A program made the position numbers and the translations under genes. From an uncultured Lachnospiraceae bacterium (GTDB taxonomy: Bacteria; Bacillota; Clostridia; Lachnospirales; Lachnospiraceae), in contig CANSUS010000028.1 of assembly GCA_947650155.1 (NCBI GenBank), positions 1 to 47,956 of the forward strand: 47,956 nt of DNA, read 5' to 3'. Below are positions 40,813 to 47,956 of the stretch, piece by piece; within the stretch, counting starts at the first letter, position 1; every line of letters starts with the position of its first letter. Under the pieces are notes generated by a model. That model saw only the letters and a list, made by a program, of their open reading frames with translations. It was not told the DNA's origin and made no database searches.

Positions 40813-41478
40813 ATGGAGCGTTTGATCTGTTTAGTGATCGGTTATTGTCTGGGACTTTTCCAGACTTCCTACTTTTATGGAAAAATGAAAGGGATTGACA
40901 TCAGGCAGTATGGAAGCGGAAATGCAGGGACTACGAATACGCTGCGCGTGCTTGGGACAAAAGCAGGGCTGATTGTACTCGCGGGGGATATTATAAAGAG
41001 TATTCTTGCAGTAGTGATTGCAGGATTGTTATTTAAAAATTCCCATCCTGATACGATCTGGCTGTTAAAACTCTATGCGGGAATGGGCGCAATTCTGGGG
41101 CATAATTTTCCTTTTTACATGCATTTTAAAGGGGGAAAAGGAATTGCGGCAACGGCAGGAGTGATTCTGGCGTTCCATCCGTATTTTATTATAATGGGTG
41201 TTGTATTGTTTTTTGGCGCGTTTTTTATTACGCATTATGTTTCTTTAGGTTCTTTGCTTGTATATGCCGGTTTTATGATTGAGATGGTGGTCTGTGGACA
41301 GTGCGGGCTGTTTACGGGAATGACGCAGGCTAATCTGATTGAAATGTATATTGTGACGGCATTTTTAACGGTAATGGCATACTACAAACACAGGGCAAAT
41401 ATCATGCGGCTTATAAAAGGGGAAGAAAGAAAGACCTATTTAAAAAAGAAAGAAGAGAAAGATCAGAAACAGTCTTAA
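40813..41478 (+). CDS. plsY: glycerol-3-phosphate acyltransferase PlsY
   Basis: PlsY transfers acyl from acyl-phosphate to glycerol-3-phosphate, starting phospholipid synthesis. The 221-residue membrane protein has five or so hydrophobic helices and the conserved loops QYGSGNAGTTNTLRVLG (phosphate-binding), GHNFPFYMHFKGGKGIAATAG (G-H-x-F-P and GGKG) and a positively charged C-terminal tail (KKKEEKDQKQS), a little longer than usual. It starts 2 nt after der, with AAGGAG upstream, so it is in the same operon. Confidence 0.95.
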   Translation: MERLICLVIGYCLGLFQTSYFYGKMKGIDIRQYGSGNAGTTNTLRVLGTKAGLIVLAGDIIKSILAVVIAGLLFKNSHPDTIWLLKLYAGMGAILGHNFPFYMHFKGGKGIAATAGVILAFHPYFIIMGVVLFFGAFFITHYVSLGSLLVYAGFMIEMVVCGQCGLFTGMTQANLIEMYIVTAFLTVMAYYKHRANIMRLIKGEERKTYLKKKEEKDQKQS

Positions 41479-41575
41479 TGTGGGAAAACATAAAATGGCA
41501 TAAGCAAAACAGGGTGAAAGCAAAACCGTTTTTTAATGGAAAAATAATAAGTTTAAGAAGGAATGGAGAATCAAT

Positions 41576-42583
41576 ATGGCAAAAGTAGGTATGATTGGCG
41601 CGGGAAGCTGGGGGATCGCATTGTCTTTGTTACTTTATCATAATGGAAACGAAGTAACGGTCTGGTCTGCTCTTAAGGATGAAATTGAAATGCTTTCTAA
41701 AGAGAGAGAGCATAAAGACAAACTTCCTGGAGTAAAACTGCCGTCTGACATGAACTTCACATTGGATCTGAAAGAGGCAGTGGAGGGGAAAGACGTGCTT
41801 GTCCTTGCCGTGGCGTCGCCTTTTACAAGAAATACGGCAAAGAGGATGAAGGAATATGTGAAAGAGGGGCAGATCATTGTCAATGTGGCAAAAGGCGTGG
41901 AGGAAGCGACGCAGATGACGCTGTCTGAAGTGATAGAAGAAGAGATTCCACAGGCTGAGATTGCAGTGCTTTCCGGTCCCTCCCATGCAGAAGAGGTGGG
42001 CAGGGGACTTCCTACTACGATTGTGGTGGGAACCCGGAAAAGAAAGACAGCCGAGTATCTTCAGAATTTATTTATGAGTGATGTATTCAGAGTCTATACC
42101 AGTCCCGATGTATTAGGTATCGAACTGGGAGGCGCTTTGAAGAACGTAGTTGCGCTGGCGGCAGGAATCGCGGATGGACTTGGATATGGAGACAATACAA
42201 AGGCAGCGCTGATTACAAGAGGAATTGCAGAAATTGCAAGGCTTGGAGTGGCGATGGGGGCAAAGTTTGAAACTTTTTGCGGACTGACCGGAATCGGGGA
42301 TCTGATCGTTACCTGTGCTTCCATGCATTCCAGAAACCGCCGTGCCGGTATTCTGATCGGAAAAGGCGCTTCAATGGAAGAGGCAATGGCAGAAGTCAAA
42401 ATGGTAGTGGAAGGGGTTTACTCCGCAAAAGCAGCAAAGAAACTTGCAGAGAAGTATCAGGTACAGCTGCCGATTATTGAACAGGTGAATCAGGTTCTGT
42501 TTGAAAATAAGTCGGCGGCGGAAGCAGTAAAAGAATTGATGCTTCGGGATAAAAAGATTGAGATTTCCGGGGAATGGGAATAG
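41576..42583 (+). CDS. gpsA: glycerol-3-phosphate dehydrogenase [NAD(P)+]
   Basis: GpsA reduces dihydroxyacetone phosphate to glycerol-3-phosphate for phospholipids, so plsY and gpsA together supply and use it. The 335-residue protein has the Rossmann motif GMIGAGSWGIALS, VNVAKGVE, LSGPSHAEEV, ELGGALKNVVALAAG with the catalytic Lys, and GLTGIGDLIVTCAS. AAGGAATGGAG precedes the ATG. Its TAG stop is the first three bases of the tandem repeat that follows. No spoIVA gene follows, unlike in many spore-formers. Confidence 0.97.
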   Translation: MAKVGMIGAGSWGIALSLLLYHNGNEVTVWSALKDEIEMLSKEREHKDKLPGVKLPSDMNFTLDLKEAVEGKDVLVLAVASPFTRNTAKRMKEYVKEGQIIVNVAKGVEEATQMTLSEVIEEEIPQAEIAVLSGPSHAEEVGRGLPTTIVVGTRKRKTAEYLQNLFMSDVFRVYTSPDVLGIELGGALKNVVALAAGIADGLGYGDNTKAALITRGIAEIARLGVAMGAKFETFCGLTGIGDLIVTCASMHSRNRRAGILIGKGASMEEAMAEVKMVVEGVYSAKAAKKLAEKYQVQLPIIEQVNQVLFENKSAAEAVKELMLRDKKIEISGEWE

Positions 42584-42717
42584 TGTGAGAAGTACTTCTA
42601 AGACTCATGCCAGAGGGCATTTCGTCAAGAAGTACTAAGTCTCACACAAGAGAATGCCTAAAATACAGGCATTCTCCGCATTGATTTGTATGCCTGCTGA
42701 GGCAGGCGGATGGGAGT
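42581..42717. repeat. tandem structured repeat, unit 1
   Basis: The 137-bp unit has three hairpins: (A) GTGTGAGA/TCTCACAC plus AGTACTTCT/AGAAGTACT with an inner ATGCC/GGCAT; (B) GAGAATGCC/GGCATTCTC; (C) GCCTGC-TGAG-GCAGGC (42692-42707) followed by GGATGGGAG. It begins at the gpsA stop codon. There is no T tract after hairpin C. The first 107 nt match unit 2 at all but two positions. Confidence 0.9.
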
Positions 42718-42854
42718 TAGTGTGAGAAGTACTTCTAAGACTCATGCCAGAGGGTATTTCGTCAAGAAGTACTAAGTCTCACACAAGAGAATGCCTAAAA
42801 TACGGGCATTCTCCGCATTGATTTATGATTCCGCTGAAGCGGACATGGGGTATA
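42718..42854. repeat. tandem structured repeat, unit 2
   Basis: It matches unit 1 at 105 of 107 positions in hairpins A and B. The A inner stem becomes ATGCC/GGTAT (a G-U pair), and hairpin C changes to TCCGC-TGAA-GCGGA (42830-42843), keeping a stem of the same form. It ends in ACATGGGG, which supplies the only ribosome-like site for pcrA at 42858. Confidence 0.9.
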
Positions 42855-42857
42855 AAA

Positions 42858-45185
42858 ATGAGTATTTATGATACATTGAACGAACAGCAGAAGCAGGGTG
42901 TATTTACCACGAATGGTCCGGTGCTTTTACTGGCAGGAGCAGGGAGCGGAAAGACCAGGGTACTGACGCACCGTATTGCATATTTGATAGAGGAAATGGG
43001 GGTCAATCCCTGGAATATACTGGCGATTACCTTTACGAATAAGGCGGCGGGCGAAATGCGTAACAGAGTAGACGATATTGTAGGGTATGGAGCGGAAAGT
43101 ATTTGGGTATCTACGTTTCATTCTACCTGCGTCAGGATTTTAAGGCGTTACATCGACCGGCTTGGGTATGATAATAATTTTACCATTTATGATACGGACG
43201 ATCAGAAAACTGTCATGAAGGATGTATGCAAGAAGCTGCAGATTGATACAAAGACATTAAAGGAAAGAACACTGCTTGGCGCTGTTTCATCGGCAAAGGA
43301 CGAATTGATTTCTCCTGTACAATATGAACGGAACGCGATGGGAGACTATAGACTTAAAAAGATTTCTGAAGTTTATAAAGAATATCAGGAAACGTTACGC
43401 AAAAATAATGCGCTCGATTTTGACGATCTGATCGTAAAAACAGTGGAATTATTCAAAAACTGTCCGGAAGTATTGGATTCTTATCAGGAACGTTTTAAAT
43501 ATATTATGGTAGACGAATATCAGGATACCAATACGGCGCAGTTTGAATTTGTAAGGCTTCTGGCTGATAAATACAGAAACTTATGTGTGGTTGGAGATGA
43601 CGATCAGTCTATTTATAAATTCAGAGGGGCAAATATCCGCAATATTCTGGATTTTGAAAAAGTGTACCCGGAAGCGGAGGTAATCAGGCTGGAACAGAAT
43701 TACCGGTCTACCCAGAATATTCTGGATGCGGCTAACATGGTCATTCGTAATAATACGCAAAGGAAGGAAAAGGCGCTTTGGACGAAAGAAGGCGAAGGGA
43801 ACAAGGTGCATTTCTGTCAGTTTGATACTGCGTTTGAAGAGGCGGAATTTATTACGGATGATATTGAGAGAAAGACCGGAAGAGAAGGAGTTATGTATGG
43901 CGACTGCGCAGTACTCTACCGTACGAACGCTCAGGCCCGTATTCTGGAAGAACGTTTTGTGCTAAAGGGGATTCCTTATGATGTAGTAGGCGCCACGAAT
44001 TTTTATGCCAGACGGGAAATAAAGGATATTTTGGCTTATTTGAAAACGATAGATAACGGAAAAGATGATGTGGCGGTAAAACGTATTATTAACGTTCCCA
44101 AAAGAGGGATCGGCGCGACAACGATTGTGCGTGTACAGGATTATGCAGATGCAAGAGGAATCAGTTTTTATAATGCGCTGAGAGAAGCAGACAAGATTAT
44201 GACGATCGGGAAAAGCGCTGTGAAACTGGAGCCATTTGTGACTATGATACAGACGTTTAGAAGCAAACTGGAATATTATGGACTGGGAGACCTGATCCGG
44301 GATGTGATTGAAACGACAGGTTATGTAAAAGCGCTTGAAGATTCGGACGAGGAAGACGCAGAAGATCGGATTTCCAATGTGGATGAACTTGTCAGTAAAA
44401 TTGTTTCCTATGAGGAGACAGCGGAACATCCGACTTTAAGTGAATTTCTGGAAGAAGTGGCACTGGTATCGGATATTGACCGGGTTGAAGAGGACAGTAA
44501 CAGAGTACTTCTGATGACTTTACATAGTGCAAAGGGACTGGAATTTCCCAATGTTTATCTTGCCGGTATGGAGGACGGAATTTTCCCCAGCTATATGACG
44601 ATCGTTTCAGACGATCCTTCGGAAGTGGAGGAAGAAAGGCGGCTTGCCTATGTGGGCATCACAAGGGCGAAAGAAGATCTGACAATGACATGCGCAAGGC
44701 AGAGGATGATACGGGGAGAAACCCAGTACAATCCTGTCAGCCGCTTTGTAAGGGAAGTTCCGGCGGAACTTTTAGACGGGGCGCTTCCGGCAGTAAAGAA
44801 AAAAAACGTGGATTATTATGAAGAGGATTCCAGTGAGCGGGAACGATTCAAATCCAAACCGTTTGGGGGTGTGGAAGGGTATTCCGGCAGTTCTTTGACG
44901 GACAACACAGCCTATGCGCGTCCAAAGGCTGTAAAGGCAAGGAAGAGAACGGCGTCGGAAAATATGCCGTATATTGCGAAGGGGCTTGCAGATCTGCAAA
45001 AAGGTACGCCGCAGACAACGGGAATTGATTACGAAACAGGAGACAGAGTACGCCATATTAAATACGGCGAAGGAACGGTGCTTAAAATAGAAGAAGAGCC
45101 GCGGGATTACAAAGTTACGGTGGCTTTTGACGGCGCAGGCCAGAAAATTATGTATGCAGCCTTTGCAAAGCTGAAAAAAGTGTAG
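42858..45185 (+). CDS. pcrA: ATP-dependent DNA helicase PcrA/UvrD
   Basis: This SF1A 3'-5' helicase acts in repair and replication conflict resolution. The 775-residue protein has motif I GAGSGKTRVLTHRI, Ia ITFTNKAAGEM, II VDEYQDTN, III VVGDDDQSIYKFRGA, IV QNYRS, V TLHSAKGLEFPNVYLAG, VI VGITRAKE, and a PcrA-type C-terminal RNA polymerase-interacting Tudor-like segment (YETGDRVRHIKYGEGTVLKI). The start is ATG 42858; the ribosome site is a weak GGGG from the repeat end. It probably stands alone transcriptionally. Confidence 0.97.
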   Translation: MSIYDTLNEQQKQGVFTTNGPVLLLAGAGSGKTRVLTHRIAYLIEEMGVNPWNILAITFTNKAAGEMRNRVDDIVGYGAESIWVSTFHSTCVRILRRYIDRLGYDNNFTIYDTDDQKTVMKDVCKKLQIDTKTLKERTLLGAVSSAKDELISPVQYERNAMGDYRLKKISEVYKEYQETLRKNNALDFDDLIVKTVELFKNCPEVLDSYQERFKYIMVDEYQDTNTAQFEFVRLLADKYRNLCVVGDDDQSIYKFRGANIRNILDFEKVYPEAEVIRLEQNYRSTQNILDAANMVIRNNTQRKEKALWTKEGEGNKVHFCQFDTAFEEAEFITDDIERKTGREGVMYGDCAVLYRTNAQARILEERFVLKGIPYDVVGATNFYARREIKDILAYLKTIDNGKDDVAVKRIINVPKRGIGATTIVRVQDYADARGISFYNALREADKIMTIGKSAVKLEPFVTMIQTFRSKLEYYGLGDLIRDVIETTGYVKALEDSDEEDAEDRISNVDELVSKIVSYEETAEHPTLSEFLEEVALVSDIDRVEEDSNRVLLMTLHSAKGLEFPNVYLAGMEDGIFPSYMTIVSDDPSEVEEERRLAYVGITRAKEDLTMTCARQRMIRGETQYNPVSRFVREVPAELLDGALPAVKKKNVDYYEEDSSERERFKSKPFGGVEGYSGSSLTDNTAYARPKAVKARKRTASENMPYIAKGLADLQKGTPQTTGIDYETGDRVRHIKYGEGTVLKIEEEPRDYKVTVAFDGAGQKIMYAAFAKLKKV

Positions 45186-45261
45186 TAAAATCTCAGGAAA
45201 AGTGGTATATTATAAATAATAATATATTGGAAGTGAACAGGCGGAAAGGAAGGTATTAACA

Positions 45262-45540
45262 ATGAATAAATTAGATGAGGTTTTGGACAGAGTAAACGAA
45301 GTACTTGGCAGAAAAGAAGAAGAGGAGAAAAAAACAAATACGGTGTTATGGGTATTTGCTATTATTGGCGCAGTAGCTGCCATTGCAGCGATTGCATATG
45401 CGGCGTATCGTTACTTTAAACCGGATTATTTTGAAGATTTTGAAGACGACTTTGAAGACGACTTTGAAGATGATTTCTTTGATGAAGACGACGAAGAATT
45501 TACCGGAGACGGAGACAGCGAAGGAATCAAAGTACAGTAA
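45262..45540 (+). CDS. small acidic single-pass membrane protein
   Basis: The 92-residue protein has an amphipathic Glu/Lys-rich N-terminus (LDEVLDRVNEVLGRKEEEEKK), one transmembrane helix (about 27-47, VLWVFAIIGAVAAIAAIAYAAY), and a strongly acidic tail built of FEDD repeats (12-nt repeats tttgaagacgac) ending in EEFTGDGDSEGIKVQ. GGAAAGGAAGG upstream of the ATG is a good ribosome site. I do not know its function; it looks like a conserved Lachnospiraceae protein. Confidence 0.65.
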   Translation: MNKLDEVLDRVNEVLGRKEEEEKKTNTVLWVFAIIGAVAAIAAIAYAAYRYFKPDYFEDFEDDFEDDFEDDFFDEDDEEFTGDGDSEGIKVQ

Positions 45541-45599
45541 CAGAATGGAACTCCAGAAGTTTTTAGTATCTATGATTGATTTGGGGTATCAGTTAAAAA

Positions 45600-45708
45600 G
45601 AGCGGGATGTGCGATAGAAGGTGCATCCCGTGTTTTGCCCTGTGAAATATTTCAGAACCGGTATTACCGCGTGCAATGGAGCGAGTGTCGTGCCTGCACG
45701 CTTTTTTA
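45600..45708 (+). terminator. two successive hairpin terminators after the small acidic gene
   Basis: First hairpin: CGGGATG (45603-45609) with CATCCCG (45624-45630), then TGTTTT. Second: GCGTGCA (45669-45675) with TGCACGC (45695-45701), then a T6 run. The remaining bases to the rlmD start at 45825 show no gene or clear promoter. Confidence 0.7.
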
Positions 45709-45824
45709 GTTTCGTAGTTAACGGATAAAAATCAAGTCCGCAAATTCCAGCAGCTTTTTGGGAGATAAATTCTTTGGTTTACTATGAAGCGCATAATGGA
45801 AGGTCAGAGGAAGGAAAACAGAAC

Positions 45825-47228
45825 ATGAAAAAAGGACAGATTTATGAAGGAATTGTAGAAAGAGTGGATTTTCCCAATAAGGGAATTGTAAGAGCGGAAG
45901 AGGGGATTTGCGTAGTAAAAAACAGTCTTCCCGGACAGAAAGTGTCTTTTTGCGTCAACAAATCGCGTAAGGGAAAAGCAGAGGGACGGCTTTTATCGGT
46001 GATAGAAAAATCGCCTCTTGAAATAGAAAGTCCGTGCCCGCATTTTGGAATCTGCGGCGGGTGTGTTTTTCTGTCTCTTCCCTATGAAGAACAGCTTAAA
46101 ATAAAAGAAGAGCAGGTGAAAAAGCTGTTAGATTCAGTCCTTAAGAAGCAGGAGAGGGAGTATTTATTTGAAGGGATCAAAGCAAGTCCCAAGCCCTATG
46201 AATACCGGAACAAGATGGAATTTTCTTTTGGGGATGAAGTCAAAGACGGTCCGCTTTCTCTGGGAATGCATAAGCGTGGAAGTTTTTATGATATTGTAAC
46301 GGTTTCAGAATGTAAGTTGGTAGATGAGGATTACAGAAAGATTTTAAAAGAGACGCTTTTCTGTTTCAAAGAACGTAATACCAGCTTTTACCACAGGCTC
46401 CGCCATGAAGGTTTTCTGCGGCATCTGCTTGTCAGAAAGGCGTCAAAGACAGGAGAAATACTGGTTGCGCTTATTACAACCACGCAGGAAGAGGCGGCGC
46501 TTACAGAATGGGTGAACAGTCTTTTGCAATTAGAACTGGGTGGAAAAATCGTAGGAATTTTACATACGAAGAATGATTCTGTTGCAGATGTGGTAAAAAG
46601 TGATGAAACTGTAGTTCTTTATGGACAGGATCATTTTTATGAAGAACTATTGGGGCTGAGATTCAAAATCTCTCAATTTTCTTTTTTTCAGACAAACAGT
46701 CTCGGAGCAGAGGTACTTTATGAAACGGTGAGAGAATATGTGGGAGAACTTGGAGAAGGAGAGCATACGGTATTTGATTTGTACAGCGGCACGGGAACCA
46801 TTGCACAGCTTATGGCGCCGGTGGCAAAGAAGGTTATAGGAGTGGAGATTGTAGAAGAGGCTGTGGAGGCGGCGAAGAAGAATGCGGAATTGAACGGGCT
46901 TACCAACTGCGAATTTATTGCAGGAGATGTACTCAGGGTATTGGATGAGGTTACAGAGAGACCGGATATGATTATTTTAGACCCGCCCCGGGATGGTATT
47001 CATCCGAAGGCACTGCCGAAGATCATTGCTTATGGTGTGAAACGGATCGTGTATGTTTCCTGCAAACCTACCAGTCTGGTGCGGGATCTGGAAGTGTTTC
47101 TGGAGAATGGATATGAAGTGGAGCGGGCAGTGGCGGTGGAACAGTTTCCGTGGACTGGGAATGTGGAGGTAATCATAAAGATGCAGTATAATGCGAACTT
47201 TGTTCGCATGGGAAAAGAGAAGAAATAG
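45825..47228 (+). CDS. 23S rRNA (uracil-5-)-methyltransferase RlmD/RlmCD family
   Basis: The 467-residue protein has an N-terminal TRAM domain (about 1-60: KGQIYEGIVERVDFPNKGIV), iron-sulfur cysteines CPHFGICGGC (about 70-79), the SAM-dependent TrmA/RlmD domain with DLYSGTGTIAQLMA and the Pro-Pro catalytic region LDPPRDG, and VYVSCKPTSLVRDL with the catalytic Cys. It makes m5U in rRNA; whether it targets U1939, U747 or both is not resolved. GAGGAAGG precedes ATG 45825. The C-terminal ~15 residues (NANFVRMGKEKK) are an extension. Confidence 0.93.
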   Translation: MKKGQIYEGIVERVDFPNKGIVRAEEGICVVKNSLPGQKVSFCVNKSRKGKAEGRLLSVIEKSPLEIESPCPHFGICGGCVFLSLPYEEQLKIKEEQVKKLLDSVLKKQEREYLFEGIKASPKPYEYRNKMEFSFGDEVKDGPLSLGMHKRGSFYDIVTVSECKLVDEDYRKILKETLFCFKERNTSFYHRLRHEGFLRHLLVRKASKTGEILVALITTTQEEAALTEWVNSLLQLELGGKIVGILHTKNDSVADVVKSDETVVLYGQDHFYEELLGLRFKISQFSFFQTNSLGAEVLYETVREYVGELGEGEHTVFDLYSGTGTIAQLMAPVAKKVIGVEIVEEAVEAAKKNAELNGLTNCEFIAGDVLRVLDEVTERPDMIILDPPRDGIHPKALPKIIAYGVKRIVYVSCKPTSLVRDLEVFLENGYEVERAVAVEQFPWTGNVEVIIKMQYNANFVRMGKEKK

Positions 47229-47255
47229 GGGGCTAAACCACAAGAGGTAGTGGTT

Positions 47256-47305
47256 TGAGGGCAAAAATTGGAGCGAAAATCGACCAGTTTTTGCCCTATT
47301 TTTGT
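47256..47305 (+). terminator. intrinsic terminator of the RlmD-like gene
   Basis: AGGGCAAAAA (47258-47267) pairs with TTTTTGCCCT (47288-47297), followed by ATTTTTG. A small hairpin AACCAC/GTGGTT lies between the stop codon and it. Class C group II introns favour insertion just after such terminators, and intron sequence follows. Confidence 0.8.
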
Positions 47306-47314
47306 TTTCCCAGC

Positions 47315-47487
47315 ATGGGCGTTTTCTAACGGGTGAAAGTCCCGAGTGCGCGTAGGCAACGACGAAGCACATAGCTGAACAGCAAGGGTGTCTACCGCGA
47401 GACAGAATTTGAAAGAAGCTGTAGGCAAACCTCTGGCCTGACGGACAGGAATCGCATATAAGGCTCGGAAATACGGATGAGGTGGCA
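47315..47487 (+). mobile_element. group II intron 5' fragment (domain I region)
   Basis: The block from GGGTGAAAGTCCCGAGTGCG through GCACATAGCTGAACAGCAAG, TGTAGGCAAACCTCTGGCCT and AGGAATCGCATATAAGGCTC has the conserved look of domain I of bacterial group II introns common in gut Clostridia. No reverse transcriptase/maturase and no domain V-VI follow; the sequence changes abruptly to a recombinase frame near 47485. The fragment's 5' boundary is approximate. Confidence 0.7.
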
Positions 47488-47956
47488 AAATTGATCAAAG
47501 ACGCGATGGATGGGAAAATCGACATGATCCTAACCAAGTCCGTGAGCCGTTTCGCAAGGAACACCGTGGACGCGCTGATCACCATCCGGAAACTGAAAGA
47601 AAAGAACGTGGCGGTAGTGTTTGAAAAAGAAGGCGTCAACACTTTGGACGGCACCGGGGAAATCCTGCTGACCATCCTGAGCAGTCTCGCGCAGGAGGAA
47701 AGCCGCAACATCAGCGAGAATACAAGATGGGGCGTGGTCAGAAGGTTTGAAAAAGGACAGGTCATCGTCAACCACAATAAATTCATGGGCTACACCAAAA
47801 ATGAAAAAGGCGAGCTGGTCATCGTGCCGGAAGAGGCGGAGATCGTGCGGACGGTGTTCCGGCTTTACCTCGAAGGGTACAGCGCCGCCAAGATCAGCGA
47901 GCATCTGCAGGAGAAAGGCATCCGCACCACAACAGGAAAAGAGAAATGGCATGCCA
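47485..47956 (+). pseudogene. large serine recombinase fragment, N-terminus missing, runs off the window
   Basis: An open frame of 157 codons without a start encodes LIKDAMDGKIDMILTKSVSR, FARNTVDALITIRKLKEKNV, SLAQEESRNISENTRWG and YLEGYSAAKISEHLQEKGIR, the end of the resolvase catalytic domain and the start of the recombinase (Pfam 07508-type) domain of large serine recombinases. The N-terminal catalytic Ser region is absent. Its codons prefer C and G in the third position, unlike the rest of the window, indicating foreign origin. The rest lies beyond the window end. Confidence 0.85.

Noticed and set aside
42581-42854. CRISPR array
   Set aside because: Only two long copies with no unique spacers and no cas genes; each copy is itself made of hairpins.
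42581-42854. Insertion sequence or MITE
   Set aside because: No transposase; no obvious target duplication; the units are arranged head to tail. A passive element remains possible.
47425-47484. Coding start of the recombinase in the intron-like segment
   Set aside because: The open frame continues back here, but the residues do not resemble recombinase and the DNA matches intron RNA.

Overview
The window looks like chromosomal DNA of a low-to-moderate G+C Gram-positive anaerobe of class Clostridia, most likely family Lachnospiraceae. The reasons are Firmicutes gene orders (cysE-cysS-mrnC-rlmB-sigH; der-plsY-gpsA), a Cys T-box, a lysine riboswitch, a CsoR-type copper regulator, strong AGGAGG ribosome sites, sigma-A type promoters and several small proteins typical of that group. 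No rRNA gene is present, so the assignment is inference.

Layout. 1-7070: a 5'-truncated tRNA-Met, a short flagellin-like protein, ispF, then a T-box-controlled cysE-cysS-mrnC-rlmB-sigH run ending in an exported nuclease. 7120-9620: tRNA-Thr, a ferritin-like protein, a small unknown protein and a membrane glycosyltransferase. 9841-19019: type I pullulanase fused in frame to a small helical protein, a class A penicillin-binding protein with a poly-Gln tail, a YigZ-family protein, MgtE and TypA. 19244-24680: a double-OB SSB-like protein, a corrinoid adenosyltransferase, lysine-riboswitch-controlled dapA-dapB, a Thr/Asn/Gly-repeat lipoprotein, a HisA of the eukaryotic (yeast HIS6-like) type and a cold-shock protein. 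24852-27692: a zinc-ligand-less LytM protein paired with a bactofilin, a YerC/TrpR-like regulator, a DUF1836 protein and an Hpt protein. 27757-30707: a copper module (promoter, palindromic operator, CsoR-like repressor, CopA ATPase with a C-terminal CopZ-like domain that has its own ribosome site). 30786-36652: a bifunctional homocysteine methyltransferase/MTHFR, an orphan substrate-binding lipoprotein, and a membrane-anchored protein followed by PspA and SPFH/zinc-ribbon proteins. 36799-45540: prs, divergent from a radical SAM DUF512-der-plsY-gpsA run, a tandem pair of 137-bp structured repeats, pcrA and a small acidic membrane protein. 45825-47956: an RlmD-like methyltransferase, then foreign DNA: a group II intron 5' fragment abutting a large serine recombinase that lacks its N-terminus and runs off the window.

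Most genes are housekeeping. The parts most worth a second look are the tandem structured repeat between gpsA and pcrA, whose third hairpin keeps its pairing while its sequence changes; two independent in-frame gene fusions (pulA and copA) that keep a good internal Shine-Dalgarno and ATG; the eukaryote-type HisA behind interlocked inverted repeats; the degenerate LytM/bactofilin pair; and the intron/recombinase junction at the right end. I did not find an obvious defence system, CRISPR array or prophage.
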